In this document: positions 37,809 through 47,409 of the stretch, in pieces | Numbering within the stretch: the first letter of the stretch is position 1 | How the letters are laid out: each line of letters opens with the position of its first letter | Assembly (NCBI GenBank): GCA_963796155.1 | Contig: CAWCKT010000013.1 | Coordinates: forward strand, 1-64,000 | DNA from: AP-15 sp963796155 | Lineage (GTDB): Bacteria; Pseudomonadota; Alphaproteobacteria; ATCC43930; CGMCC-115725 | Direction of reading: 5' to 3' | Length of the DNA: 64,000 bases | Notes under the pieces: model-generated | Databases searched by the model: none | What the model was told of the DNA's origin: nothing | What the model saw: only the letters and a program-made list of their open reading frames with translations | Program-made: the position numbers and the translations under genes

Positions 37809-38107
37809 AGCGATCTCCTATTATTGTAGCATATTGCAGATCGTGCAAACCGCCGGATGGAGCAGCCCCGACAAGGACAGGATGGACGGGTCCCCAGATA
37901 TGTCAATTTTATAGGGACTCACCGGTAGCCAAGACCCGCCCTCGAACAGCGTTCTCAAACTCGCGACGAACCTTCCGGCACCGTGCGAGCAAAATGTCCA
38001 TCAATCATTAGATTTCGGGTGCTTGGAAGCTTGACCCAAAAGTTTGTGGCATCGCGCTGAAGGGCATGATTCGCCGGCTACAGGGGTCACGGTGATGGGG
38101 AACAGCG
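37809..38107. other. Intergenic; left part of an IS5-family remnant
   Basis: No gene is present. The last 100 bases probably belong to the IS5-type element whose transposase follows. Confidence 0.35.
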
Positions 38108-38933
38108 ATGTGGACGGAGGAACAGCGCCGGATTTGCCGGCGGAACGGCGACGGCTATCCGAGCGACCTGCGGGATGCGGAGTGGGCGCGGTTCGAGCCG
38201 ATGATCCCACCGGCGCGGCCCGGCGGGCGGCCGCGAGACCGAGATTCGGGCGGCGATGGCCATCCTGTACCTGCGGCGCACCGGCTGCCCCTGGCGCTAT
38301 CTGTCGCGCGACAGCTTTCCGCCGCGCTCGACGGTCCACAACATCTTTCGGAAGTTCCAGCGCGAAAAAGTCTGGGAGGTGATCTGGGCCGAGCTGCACA
38401 TGACCTCGCGAGAGCGGATGGGGCGCGAAGCCAGCCCCTCGGCGGCGGTTCTCGACAGCCAATCGGTGAAATCGGCGGAAAAGGGGACGGTAAAGACAAC
38501 CAAGTGGGTTACGACGCGGGCAAGAAGGTGAAGGGCCGCAAAATCCACGCCCTGGTCGCCAGCGAAGCGCTGCCGCTTCGGGTCGTCGTTCACTCCCCTG
38601 TGATCCCAGGACCGCGATGGAGCCGGTTTGGTGCTCGAAAAGATACGCCGGCGCTTCCCGTGGCAAGAACTGATCTGGGCCGATGGCGGCTACAACGCCT
38701 GGCAGGTTGACGCTGCGGCAGCAAAGGTGCCGCCGCTCCGCATGGCGATCGTTAAGCGGAGCGATGACGAAAAGGGTTTCGTCGTGCTGCCGCGCCGCTG
38801 GTTGGTCGAGCGCACCTTCTCCTGGTTCGGACGCAACCGGCGCCTCGCCAAGGACTTCGGGAACCTTGCCGAAACCCCGGCCACCTTTGCCACCCCCGCC
38901 TCCATCCGCTCAGGCGGGCTTGCCAGGGCGTAG
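38108..38933 (+). pseudogene. IS5-family transposase, several frameshifts
   Basis: Pieces occur in at least three frames: YPSDLRDAEWARFEPMIPPA, MAILYLRRTGCPWRYLSRDS, AVLDSQSVKSAEKG, VGYDAGKKVKGRKIHALV, IWADGGYNAWQVDAA and VVLPRRWLVERTFSWFGRNR. The DDE residues are all recognisable (LDSQSVK, ADGGYN, VERTFSW) but no single product can be made. Confidence 0.8.
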
Positions 38934-38975
38934 GTCGCGAACTCAACAAAAACTGGTTGAGCTGATGGCGCGGTT

Positions 38976-39058
38976 CCCGCGCCCAAGGCCGAGCGACCGC
39001 TCTCGGTTCGGAGAAGGGGCCTTCGCTAGGACGAGCGCCAACGGGCGAGACGCGCCGT
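38976..39058. repeat. Dispersed repeat, copy A
   Basis: About 80 bases here are clearly related to 42057-42137. Shared blocks include GAGCG-CCGCT-TCGGTTC, CCTTCGC and AACGGGCGAGACGCGCCG. Both lie beside mobile-element remnants. Confidence 0.5.
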
Positions 39059-39123
39059 AAACGGTCGTTTCCGCCAACCGGATCCGTAACGAGGAGTCGA
39101 TAACCGCAGCTTGCTCCGACCGA

Positions 39124-39896
39124 TCAAATTCTTTTGTCGCCGCGAATTGTGATCAGGCAAAGGTGATCCGGCCTTACTCGCGGCCAGGTCTCGTCATTTA
39201 CATCACGTTCCAGACGGCTTATCCCCGCGGCATAGCTGGTATCAGAAATCGCCATAAGTTGAGAGTTCAAATGGCGCTGGCGCACCATATCGAGCCAAGC
39301 GCGCAAATCCTGTTCGAATCTGAGGTGCTCCGGTTCGACCACGATGACGGCGAACCCGGATGCCTCCATCGTCGTGACAATCCTCTCGGGCGGCCAGAAA
39401 TCCATGAGGTCGATCGTCCGCGCTTCCGGGAAATAATCGTAGTAGAGCCAATCGGGGTGCTCGTGAGGGCAAAGGTTGCGCATCACAAAGCGCCCGTCGC
39501 GGCGCAGCACGCGAAACACCTCGCGCAGCATGGCAGCCTTGCCGGGGACATGGTGGAAGCCGAACTGGCAGCTTATGAAGTCGAAACTCTTCGGGGGAAA
39601 CGGCAACAACACGGCATCGCCTTCGCCCACGCAATGCCGGTTGCTTTCGGCCGCGCTTGTCGCAGCATGCCGAGCGAGCGGTCGAGCCCGACGAGGTGTG
39701 AGGCGGCAACGATCGAGCGATTTTCAACAAGCTGGCTACCGGTGCCGCAGGCGATATCGAGGATCGACGGCGGGCTCCGCTCGGTGCGCTGCTCCACAAA
39801 CGAAAGCAATGCCGGATCCACCACCTTCCCGCGATAGGGCTACCCATCGTAGACATGCGCAATGGAGTCGTAATCGATGCGCGTGGCGGTTCTCAC
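39124..39896 (-). pseudogene. Class I SAM-dependent methyltransferase, amber codon and frameshift
   Basis: A GTG at 39896 overlaps the stop of the upstream gene (GTGA). The frame gives RTATRIDYDSIAHVYDG, an in-frame TAG, then PYRGKVVDPALLSFVEQRTE and motif I ILDIACGTGSQLVEN. Near 39640 it shifts to GEGDAVLLPFPPKSFDFISC, FHHVPGKAAMLREVFRVLRR and the end. All methyltransferase blocks are present. It probably worked with the nucleosidase-like partner. Confidence 0.7.
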
Positions 39897-40759
39897 TGAG
39901 CGGCATCCCCGATACCCGTTCGGCCAGGAGCAAGCCACGTCCTCAATAGGGCTGCGAGATTTGTCATCGCGATCGGCAAGTTCACTTCGAACCGCTGCGG
40001 CGCTTCCTTGTTCGCCGCGTCGGTCACGCCACGGATTTCAAGTGAGCCGATGCCGTTAAACAGCGCCGCCCGTGCCGCTCCGCTTCCTTCCCAGGCGGCG
40101 CAGACGGCGCCGGTCTGATCGCGGATTGCCCTTGCGCGCTCCGAGGCCACAACATCCTCATCGCCACTCGCGATCACACCGAACGCAACCCGAAAGCCGT
40201 GAATGCGACCGGCTGCCCGGCGCAGCGCTGGGAGGGATGGCGAATGACCGGGAAAACGAGGCAGCGGGCGGCTCGCAAACAGCAGCCGGTAATCGTGTTC
40301 TACTGTTTCCGTGCCGACCACGACGTCGCCGACGGATAAGGACACCAGGCTGCCTGCGGCACCAACGCAGGCGACGATTTCGACGGAGGGGAAACGGCCA
40401 ATCAAATATTGGGTCTGTACCCCGCATTGGGTCTTGCCATGGCCACTCGTAGCAATCAACGTGCGCCACTCAGTGAAGTACGCGGCTGCGGTCTTCAGGT
40501 CCGTGACGTGATCGACGGAATTCGAGGGCGCGAGCGCGCGAACTAGGAGCGACCATTCCTCGTCCAACGGGCATAGCAGCAAAATCCGGGGTTTGAGGCG
40601 TTCGCTTGAAGGAAATGTAGCGGGCGTTCTCCAGCGCCGGAACGGGGTTCCGATTTCATAGGAGTTGGCGCACCAAATCGGTTGGCTTCGGGGCGACTCC
40701 CGGCGAACGGCAATCGGGAGGCATCGGCCGCCTCGCGCAGTCAGCGCCCATCTGCGCAC
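39893..40759 (-). CDS. Nucleoside phosphorylase/nucleosidase superfamily protein
   Basis: The conserved body starts around 40597 (LKPRILLLCPLDEEWSLLVR) and includes TLIATSGHGKTQCGVQTQYL, VACVGAAGSLVSLSVGDVVV, AFGVIASGDEDVV, CAAWEGSGAARAAL and LEIRGVTDAANKEAP. The acidic loops fit the phosphorylase superfamily (MTA/SAH nucleosidase, hopanoid HpnG-like). The first 54 codons look unrelated and no good start was found near 40600; an ATG in another frame at about 40660 suggests a possible 5' frameshift. Coupled to the methyltransferase by GTGA overlap. Confidence 0.65.
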   Translation of the reverse strand: MRRWALTARGGRCLPIAVRRESPRSQPIWCANSYEIGTPFRRWRTPATFPSSERLKPRILLLCPLDEEWSLLVRALAPSNSVDHVTDLKTAAAYFTEWRTLIATSGHGKTQCGVQTQYLIGRFPSVEIVACVGAAGSLVSLSVGDVVVGTETVEHDYRLLFASRPLPRFPGHSPSLPALRRAAGRIHGFRVAFGVIASGDEDVVASERARAIRDQTGAVCAAWEGSGAARAALFNGIGSLEIRGVTDAANKEAPQRFEVNLPIAMTNLAALLRTWLAPGRTGIGDAAQ

Positions 40760-41002
40760 GCGGTAGGGAACCGGTGCGATCGAGGTATAACGGACCTACC
40801 GAGATCGCGGGCTCGACGTCGGCCGGCGCACACCGACCCCAAAACTCCGCTGCGCATTTCACGGTCCTTCCCGCGCTCATTTGCCGTAGTGTGGGGTTCG
40901 CCAGTTCGAGGGGAGGCCGCGACTGCTCGGCTGCCAGGGAACCGATGTAACGGACCCATTCGTCCCTCGTAAGATTGCGGCCGGCGCGCTCGCTGTTGCG
41001 CA

Positions 41003-41814
41003 CTAGCCTGAGACATTTGCCGGGCGTGGGTACCAATGTTGCGTCAGACCCGGCACTTCAGCGATCCGAGCCGTCAATGTTGCGTTGTCGAGCTCATAGA
41101 CCACAGCGCCGGGCCGCTTTTCACCTGGCATCTCCGGTTGCGGCGCGCCGACCAGAAAGCTCGAAGCCGGCGACCAGATATAGCGCGTGCCCTCTAAGGA
41201 GAAATCTCGCGCTTTGTGCAGATGTCCGCTGGCGACCAGGGCAACCCGGTGCCGGCGCAGCAGCGCGAGAAGCGCCCCGCGCGGCTGCGGCTTGACCGAC
41301 CAATAACCGGTGTCGCCTTCGCCCGGATCCTCAAGAAATAGCGGCCGATGCAAGAACCAGGCAATCCGCCGCTCCCTGCTTCGGCCATCACCTGTTCGAG
41401 CCACCGCGCCTGCTCGTCCTCCTCCGGCTCCCCGCTGCCCATCAGCATCACGTCGAATCCGACAAGACGCCAGCGCTGCGCGCCTTCTGCGACGTCTTCG
41501 ACCCAGCGATCTGGGCCGAAATGACGCTGCCACGCGCTAAGCCGCTCGGTATTGACTGGTTGGTGGGCATGCCGAGTGTCGCCGACATCGTGGTTGCCGG
41601 GGACCGCCCGCCAGCGGATTCCGAGTTCGTCCATCAGGTGGGCGGAGAAGCTGAGGTCAGCTTCGACTCCGGCGCCATCGACAGTCACATCACCGGTATG
41701 GATCACGAGATCGGGATGCTGGTCCGCGATCAATGCCGCGAGCGGCGCCCAATTGTCGACGAAAAGTGGCTTGTCTCGACTCAGATGCGTGTGGGAAATC
41801 TGAACAATTCGCAT
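41003..41814 (-). pseudogene. Metallophosphoesterase, frameshift and altered metal site
   Basis: It begins MRIVQISHTHLSRDKPLFVD. The family has D-x-H here (SDTHL), so the first metal-ligand Asp is replaced by His (CAC). GDVTVDG and VPGNHDVG are present. Near 41385 the frame shifts and RIAWFLHRPLFLEDP, SGHLHKARDFSL and the end follow in another frame. Both the substitution and the indel suggest loss of function. Confidence 0.7.
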
Positions 41815-42279
41815 TAAGCCCGCCTTCGGTCGAACCCGGCTATATCCGAACAGCCGCCGAGGGTCGGATGTGTGAAGTAGTTCACACTCAGCGAAAAAAA
41901 TTCATGAGCAAGATTTTTGCACCGGGAGTGCCGGCCCGCCGGAACAATCACTTAGATTGCGCAGAAATCGGGTGTGAATGTCTAGCTGTCCACCCAACGG
42001 AGCCGCTCGGCCTGCAGTCTGGCAATGGCCGGATTGGGGCATGAGGACGCTTTCCCGCGGCCAAGGCTGAGCGCCCGCTGTCGGTTCAGTCAAGGGACCT
42101 TCGCGGGGACGCGGGCAACGGGCGAGACGCGCCGAGGAACGAACCCGCTCGCGCGGGAGGGGAGCGCAGCTTACGGTCGGTGCATTTTATCGAGGTGATG
42201 CGCGGTAGCGCGTGACGGTCGGGGCGTCCGATCCCGAGCATCGAAGGTCCAGCAACCTTCAGCTCGGGAGAGAGCCCCG
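41815..42279. other. Intergenic, left end region of the IS91-type element
   Basis: No gene is present. The region holds repeat copy B and the leader of the tyrosine recombinase gene. Confidence 0.35.
42057..42137. repeat. Dispersed repeat, copy B
   Basis: It is related to 38976-39058, sharing AAGGCTGAGCG-CCGCT, TCGGTTC, CCTTCGC and AACGGGCGAGACGCGCCG. Copy B lies about 140 bp before the tyrosine recombinase start. Confidence 0.5.
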
Positions 42280-43083
42280 ATGACCTCCGATACTTCACCT
42301 CGGCCCGTCAGCCCACTGCGGGCGCGCATGATCGAAGACATGACCGTGCGCGGCTTCCACGAGGACACGCGCCGCGACTATGTGCGACACGTCCGAGCAT
42401 TCGCGGCCTTTATCGGCCGGTCGCCCGACACGGCGACAACGGAAGACCTGCGTCTCTTCCAACTGCACCAGACGCAGAGCGGCATGCAGCCGCCGAGCAT
42501 CAACAGCACGGTCTCGGCGCTGCGCTTCTTCTTCACGGTGACGCTCGACCGGCCGGATCTGGCGCGCCGGCTCACCGTCGTGCCGTATCCGCGGCGGATA
42601 CCGGCGGTGCTCAGCGTCGAGGAAGTGACCCTCCTGCTGCGCGCGGCAACAGCGCCGAAGTACAAGGCGGCGTTCGCTACCGCCGGAGCCTGCCCCGGCG
42701 AAGGCCGGGGCGCCGGCCTGCGCGTCTCCGAAGTTGTCGCGCTCAAGGTCGGCGATATCGATTCCAAGCGCATGCTGCTGCGCGTCGAGCGCGGCAAGGG
42801 GGGCAAGGACCGTCACGCAATGCTGTCGCCGCAGCTGCTCGAACTGCTGCGCGTCTGGTGGCGGGAGGGGCGGCGGCGCAGCCTGCTGCTGCGGGGAGGC
42901 TGGCTGTTTGCTGGCCGCAACCCGGTCGAGCCGCTCTCCGCCCGCCAGCTCTGCCGCGCCGTCCGTGCCGCCGCCCAGGCTGCGGGGATCAAGAAGCGCG
43001 TCTCGCCACATACGCTGCGGCACAGCTTCGCCACGCATTTGCTCGAACAAGATGTCGATATTCGCGTGATCCAGACGCTCCTC
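42280..43083 (+). pseudogene. IS91-associated tyrosine recombinase, 5' part
   Basis: It starts MTSDTSPRPVSPLRARMIED. The core-binding domain and catalytic Arg (GAGLRVSEVVALKVGD), the His-x-x-Arg box (SPHTLRHSFATHLLEQ) and DIRVIQTLL are intact up to about 43083. There a serine-recombinase element interrupts the gene. The missing tail with the catalytic Tyr is at 45630-45754. A short palindrome is inserted in frame at 42686-42711, replacing the usual Tyr-Gly before AGLRV. Confidence 0.8.
42686..42711. repeat. Short palindromic element inside the recombinase gene
   Basis: GAGCCTGCCCCGGCGAAGGC then CGGGG can fold with the stem CCCCGGC/GCCGGGG and a GAA loop. It adds about seven residues (GACPGEGRG in place of YG) without breaking the frame. 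A close relative is at 61521-61544 in istA. Confidence 0.6.
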
Positions 43084-43162
43084 GAAGCAGAGACATACTG
43101 CCCGCCAACACCCGATCGAGGGGCGGATTTACTATCCGTTTCATCCCCGGTGCGGCGAGATC

Positions 43163-43549
43163 GTGCTCATTGCCAGGCAATATGCCTACCGTGGTGCTGA
43201 GCTGGTCGTTATTCCGCAGCCCGACGGGTCGGTCGCCTGCATACCGGCGTGGATGACGCACGAATCGGCAGCGCATCACCAGCTTCGTGCCGAGCCGCGG
43301 CTGTCGCTTGATATTCTGCGATCTCTGCGCGCCGAGATCGATGCGCTTCTAGGCTTTCTCCAATCCGACTCAGGGATGGAGAAGGCCAACAATGAAGCTC
43401 AAGAACGCAAGCATTCAGCCAGACTTGTTCGAGCAGGACGAGCCTCGCGTCTTGCTAGCCCTCTTACAGAAGGAACAGCTGGCAACGCTGGTCGAAGCCC
43501 TGCTGCTCGAGATCGCGGCGGCGCTGGCAAACGGGGAGGCCGGCGATGA
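43163..43549 (+). CDS. Accessory protein of the serine-recombinase element
   Basis: The frame encodes ARQYAYRGAELVVIPQPDGS, then VACIPAWMTHESAAHHQLRA and LSLDILRSLRAEIDALLGFL. A GTG at 43163 is the only start-like codon; the frame is open further upstream with YYPFHPRCGEIVLIARQY, which looks like part of the same protein. Small proteins of this type often precede large serine recombinases. The last 50 codons are Arg-rich and overlap the next ORF. Confidence 0.5.
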   Translation: MLIARQYAYRGAELVVIPQPDGSVACIPAWMTHESAAHHQLRAEPRLSLDILRSLRAEIDALLGFLQSDSGMEKANNEAQERKHSARLVRAGRASRLASPLTEGTAGNAGRSPAARDRGGAGKRGGRR

Positions 43550-43565
43550 CCAAGATCACGGCTAA
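43392..43565 (+). CDS. Small accessory protein (57 aa) of the serine-recombinase element
   Basis: It reads MKLKNASIQPDLFEQDEPRV, then LLALLQKEQLATLVEALLLE and ends ANGEAGDDQDHG. It overlaps the recombinase start (43546) by 20 bases, suggesting coupling. The helical, acidic character fits a partner protein. Family unknown to me by name. Confidence 0.6.
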   Translation: MKLKNASIQPDLFEQDEPRVLLALLQKEQLATLVEALLLEIAAALANGEAGDDQDHG

Positions 43566-45600
43566 CCACGTGGGCCGCGCCGCTTTCGTCTACATCCGCC
43601 AGTCGACGGCCGATCAGCTTCTGCACAATCCGGAGAGCCGCCGCCGTCAGTACGGGCTCGCCGATCGTGCTCGGCAGCTCGGCTGGGCCACGGTCGAGGT
43701 CATCGACGATGATCTCGGCCGCTCGGGAGGGGGCATCAATCGGCCGGGCTTTGAGCGCCTGCTGGCTGCGATCTGTGAGGGGCGGGTCGGCGCCGTATTT
43801 GCGATCGAGGCATCGCGGCTGGCCCGCAACGGTCGCGACTGGCATACACTGATCGAGTTCTGTGGACTTGTCGGGACCATCATCGTAGACGAGGACGGCA
43901 TCTATGATCCGCGGCATCCCAATGATCGCCTGTTGCTCGGCATGAAGGGCACCATGAGCGAGCTTGAGCTGTCGCTCTTTCGCCAGCGCTCACACGAGGC
44001 GCTGAAGCAGAAAGCGCGCCGCGGCGCGCTGTTCCTCGGTGTCGCGGCCGGTTATGTGCGGATCGGGCATGACCGGATCGACAAGGATCCAGATCAGCGA
44101 GTGCAGGACGCCCTCAGGCTGGTCTTCACCAAGTTCACCGAACTGCAAAGCGTACGACAGGTGCACGTGTGGTTGCGGGACGAGGGCATCCGTTTGCCCG
44201 TCGCATGCCACAGGGCGGCGGAGGGGCGCAGCATCGCCTGGAGGCTGCCGCTCTACAACACGGTCCACAACATCCTGACCAACCCCGTCTATGCTGGCGC
44301 CTATGCCTTTGGTCGCACGATGAGCAAGGTAAGCGTCGAGGACGGCCGCAAACGCATCAATCGCGGCCTGCGGCGCCCATTGGCCGAATGGGACGTGCTG
44401 CTCAAGGATCAGCACGAGGGCTATATCTCTTGGAGCCAGTTCGAGAGGAACCAGCAGGTGATTGCCGACAACGCGACCGGCAAGGGCAGTGCCGCGGTCA
44501 GAGGAGCGGTGCGGCGCGGCGAGCTGCTTCTTGCTGGAGTATTGCGCTGTGGCCATTGCGGCCGCAAGCTGTACGTGGGCTATGGGGGCAAGGCGGGGCG
44601 CTATTACTGCCAGGGCGCTCTTGTGAACCACGGCACGGAGCGGTGCATCTCGTTCGGTGGCTTGCGTGTTGATCACGCTGTCGGCAGCGAGGTTCTGCGG
44701 GTCCTGAAGCCGCTCGGCATCAATGCCGCAGTGAGGGCGCTCGAGGCTCAGACGAGCGAGACATCAGCCGCCAAGAGGCAACTCGATCTGGCGCTGCAGC
44801 AGGCGCGCTTCTCGGCGGCGCATGCCCGCCGGCAATATGACGCCGTTGATCCCGACAATCGCCTGGTTGCCGGCGAGTTGGAGCGCCGCTGGAACGAGGC
44901 GCTGCAGGTCGTGCACCGGATCGAAGGCGAGATCGCCGCACTTGAGGCAAGGAGGCCGGCGCCCTTGGGCGAGAAGGAGCGCCGGCACTTGTTGCAGCTC
45001 GGCGCCGATCTTGAGCTCGCCTGGGCGCATCCGGCTGCGACAGCAGCGACACGCAAGAGGATCTTGCGCGCGGCACTGCACGAGATCGTTGTGCGCATCG
45101 AAGGCAGCCTCATCCAGATGATCCTGCATTGGCAGGGTGGCGACCACACCGCGCTGAATCTGAAGATGAATGGCGCCGGCAAGCATCGCTGGACGGTGCC
45201 CGAAGATACCTTGTCGCTGATCCGCGAGCTGGCGCGCCTGATGCCCGACCAGCAAATCGCGCGGCTCCTCAATCGCGCCGGCAAGCCGACCGGGCGCGGC
45301 AACGGCTGGACCAAGGCGCGGGTCTGCTCGTTCCGCAGCCACCACGGCATTGCCGTCTATCGCGAGGGCGAGTGGGCCGAGCGAGGCGAGATAACGCTTG
45401 AGGCGGCAGCGCAAATCATGGATGTGAGCGTCATGACGGCGCTGCGCATGGTTCGCCGCGGTATCATCAAGGGGCGCCAGCATTGCAGGGGCGCGCCGTG
45501 GGTGATCAAGGTAGAGGACATGGGTGCGTATCGCGAACAGAAGCCCTCGCGGCGCTCGCTAACATCGGATCCCACCCAACAGAGCTTTGGGTTTCAGTGA
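43546..45600 (+). CDS. Large serine recombinase
   Basis: It is 684 residues. The catalytic domain contains AAFVYIRQSTADQLLHNPES (nucleophile Ser), DLGRSGGGINRPGFERLL and AIEASRLARNGRDWH. The recombinase domain and a zinc-ribbon (LLAGVLRCGHCGRKLYVGYG, then YYCQG and C-x-S) follow, then a long coiled region and a C-terminal helix-turn-helix. Such enzymes move elements by strand exchange at a 2-bp core. It is intact. Confidence 0.9.
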   Translation: MTKITANHVGRAAFVYIRQSTADQLLHNPESRRRQYGLADRARQLGWATVEVIDDDLGRSGGGINRPGFERLLAAICEGRVGAVFAIEASRLARNGRDWHTLIEFCGLVGTIIVDEDGIYDPRHPNDRLLLGMKGTMSELELSLFRQRSHEALKQKARRGALFLGVAAGYVRIGHDRIDKDPDQRVQDALRLVFTKFTELQSVRQVHVWLRDEGIRLPVACHRAAEGRSIAWRLPLYNTVHNILTNPVYAGAYAFGRTMSKVSVEDGRKRINRGLRRPLAEWDVLLKDQHEGYISWSQFERNQQVIADNATGKGSAAVRGAVRRGELLLAGVLRCGHCGRKLYVGYGGKAGRYYCQGALVNHGTERCISFGGLRVDHAVGSEVLRVLKPLGINAAVRALEAQTSETSAAKRQLDLALQQARFSAAHARRQYDAVDPDNRLVAGELERRWNEALQVVHRIEGEIAALEARRPAPLGEKERRHLLQLGADLELAWAHPAATAATRKRILRAALHEIVVRIEGSLIQMILHWQGGDHTALNLKMNGAGKHRWTVPEDTLSLIRELARLMPDQQIARLLNRAGKPTGRGNGWTKARVCSFRSHHGIAVYREGEWAERGEITLEAAAQIMDVSVMTALRMVRRGIIKGRQHCRGAPWVIKVEDMGAYREQKPSRRSLTSDPTQQSFGFQ

Positions 45601-45629
45601 CATAGAAGGTACGCATTATGGCGCGTGGC

Positions 45630-45754
45630 TGCTGGGTCACGCCAAGCTCGACACCACGGCGCTTTACACCCGCGTCGCCAATACGACGATCCGGGCCGTA
45701 ACCAGCCCGCTCGACCGGCTATTGATTGAGGGGAGGCCGCGACCCGAAGTCTAG
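45630..45754 (+). pseudogene. IS91-associated tyrosine recombinase, 3' part
   Basis: LGHAKLDTTALYTRVANTTI and RAVTSPLDRLLIEGRPRPEV supply the missing catalytic Tyr and C-terminus of the gene at 42280. It ends with TAG at 45752-45754, and the IS91 transposase frame begins immediately after. Confidence 0.75.
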
Positions 45755-45763
45755 CTGGCGGCC

Positions 45764-46984
45764 GTGCGCCGCCCAAGGCTGGAGGTCGCCGACGTCTTTC
45801 ATCGCCATGGAGCCGACTGGCGCTGAGCCAATGCCGGGCATGTGAGCCTCGGTCAGCTCCAGGTCATGTCGGCGATCGAGCAGTGCCGCTCGGCCGCTCT
45901 CGGTGGCCATATCGAGCGCTGCGAGGATTGCGGCCACAGCCGCATCGCCTACAACTCGTGTCGCAACCGCCATTGCCCAAAGTGTCAGGGCGCGGCGGCG
46001 GAGGATTGGCTGACGGCGCGCGAGGCCGATCTGCTGCCGGTCGGCTATTTCCACGTGGTCTTCACGCTGCCGGCCGAGATCGCCCCGATCGCTTACCAGA
46101 ACAAGGCGGTGGTCTACGACCTGCTGTTCCGCACGGCGGCCGAGACGCTGCTCACGATCGCCGCCGATCCGAAGCACCTCGGCGCCCGCATCGGCGCCAC
46201 CTCCGTGCTCCACAGCTGGGGTTCGGCGATGATCCACCATCCGCACGTTCACATGATTGTACCCGGTGGCGGCATCTCGCTCGACGGCACGCGCTGGGTG
46301 CCCTGCAAGCCTGGCTTTCTCCTGCCCGTGCAGGTGCTTTCCCGCCTGTTCCGGCGGCTCTTCCTGGCAGCGCTCGCCGACGCCCATGCGGCAGGCCAGC
46401 TGGCGTTCTTCGGCGAGATCGAGGGTCTGCGTCGTCGCGCGGCCTTCGACGCACATCTCGCACCGCTCAAACAGAAGAACTGGTTCGTCTACGCCAAACC
46501 GCCCTTCGCCGGGCCGGAAGCGGTGCTCGCCTATCTCGCCCGCTACACCCATCGCGTCGCCATCGCGAACAGTCGGCTCATTGCCCTTGACGAGCGTGGC
46601 GTGACCTTCCGGTACAAGGATTACCGCCGCAATGGGCAGGTGCGGTACCGCACCATGACGCTCAGCGCCGACGAGTTCATCAGGCGCTTCTTGCTCCACG
46701 TGCTGCCGAAGGGGTTTCATCGCATCCGTCACTACGGGCTGCTGGCGAGCGCCACCTGCAAGGCCAACATCGCACGCGCCAGGGAACTGATGGCCGCCCC
46801 AATGCCGACCGCCGAGCCAACGGCGGCGCAGGACACCGCCGATCCGGCTGTCGCGACCGATCATCGCCCGCCGTGCCCTTGCTGCGGCGGCCGCATGATC
46901 ATTGTCGAAGTCTTTGTCGAAGTCTTTGGCCGGGGCGGCGCACCGCGCGGCCCGCCATCTGACGGCGCCGGGATCAAGACCTGA
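45764..46984 (+). CDS. IS91-family HUH transposase, early stop codon
   Basis: The zinc-binding N-terminal part (HIERCEDCGHSRIAYNSCRN, HCPKCQ), the HUH motif HHPHVHMIVPGGG and the Tyr in VLAYLARYTHRVAIANSRL are present. The conserved first residues (RRPRLEVADVFHRHGADWR) are cut off by TGA at 45824-45826; the next start is GTG at 45842 (SLGQLQVMSAIEQ), giving 380 residues. IS91 elements move by rolling-circle replication. Whether the shortened protein works is unclear. Confidence 0.8.
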
Positions 46985-47409
46985 TCCGATGACTATCCTT
47001 CTCGTATTCTCGCAGCACCCATTCGCCGGAACATCTCGTTCCCGGCGCCGCGCCCATTTGACCCCAGCGGCTGCCAACGCCGCCAGGGCATCACGGGCCA
47101 GTCCTCAATCACGCCGTCGAGTACCGCAGCAGCGGCCAGTCCGCAATCATCAGCGGCTTCCAGCTCTCAGCGGTCCTGAGAAAGCCATCCCCCGACAAAC
47201 CCGCTGCACCGCCAAATCCCCATAGACGGCACCGCTTTCCCGCGGGTTCGTTCTTCGGAGGCTTTCGGACGCCGGCCCCCCTACCCCGGGTCGACCGCTC
47301 ACGTCGGGCCGGCATCCGAAACCCTTCCCGAGAGCGGACCTTTGCTCAATGCCCATGCTGCGAGCTTGTGCTGAAAAGAGGGACAGCCGATGCGACGGCG
47401 CGATCGCGC
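46985..47409. other. Intergenic, IS91 right-end region
   Basis: No gene is present. It probably holds the right end of the IS91-type element but its terminus cannot be fixed by eye. Confidence 0.35.

Larger units (their letters stand above)
43083..45632 (+). mobile_element. Serine-recombinase mobile element inserted in the tyrosine recombinase gene
   Basis: The host gene reads VIQTLL up to 43083 and resumes LLGHAKLDTTALYTRVANTT from about 45629, so the boundaries are defined within a few bases. There is no clear target duplication; CT is shared at both edges, as expected for serine recombination with a 2-bp core. The element holds two small genes and one large serine recombinase. Confidence 0.8.

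Noticed and set aside
45719..47077. A 452-codon open frame antisense to the IS91 transposase
   Set aside because: It mirrors the transposase with HUH and Tyr motifs on the other strand and shows no domain of its own.
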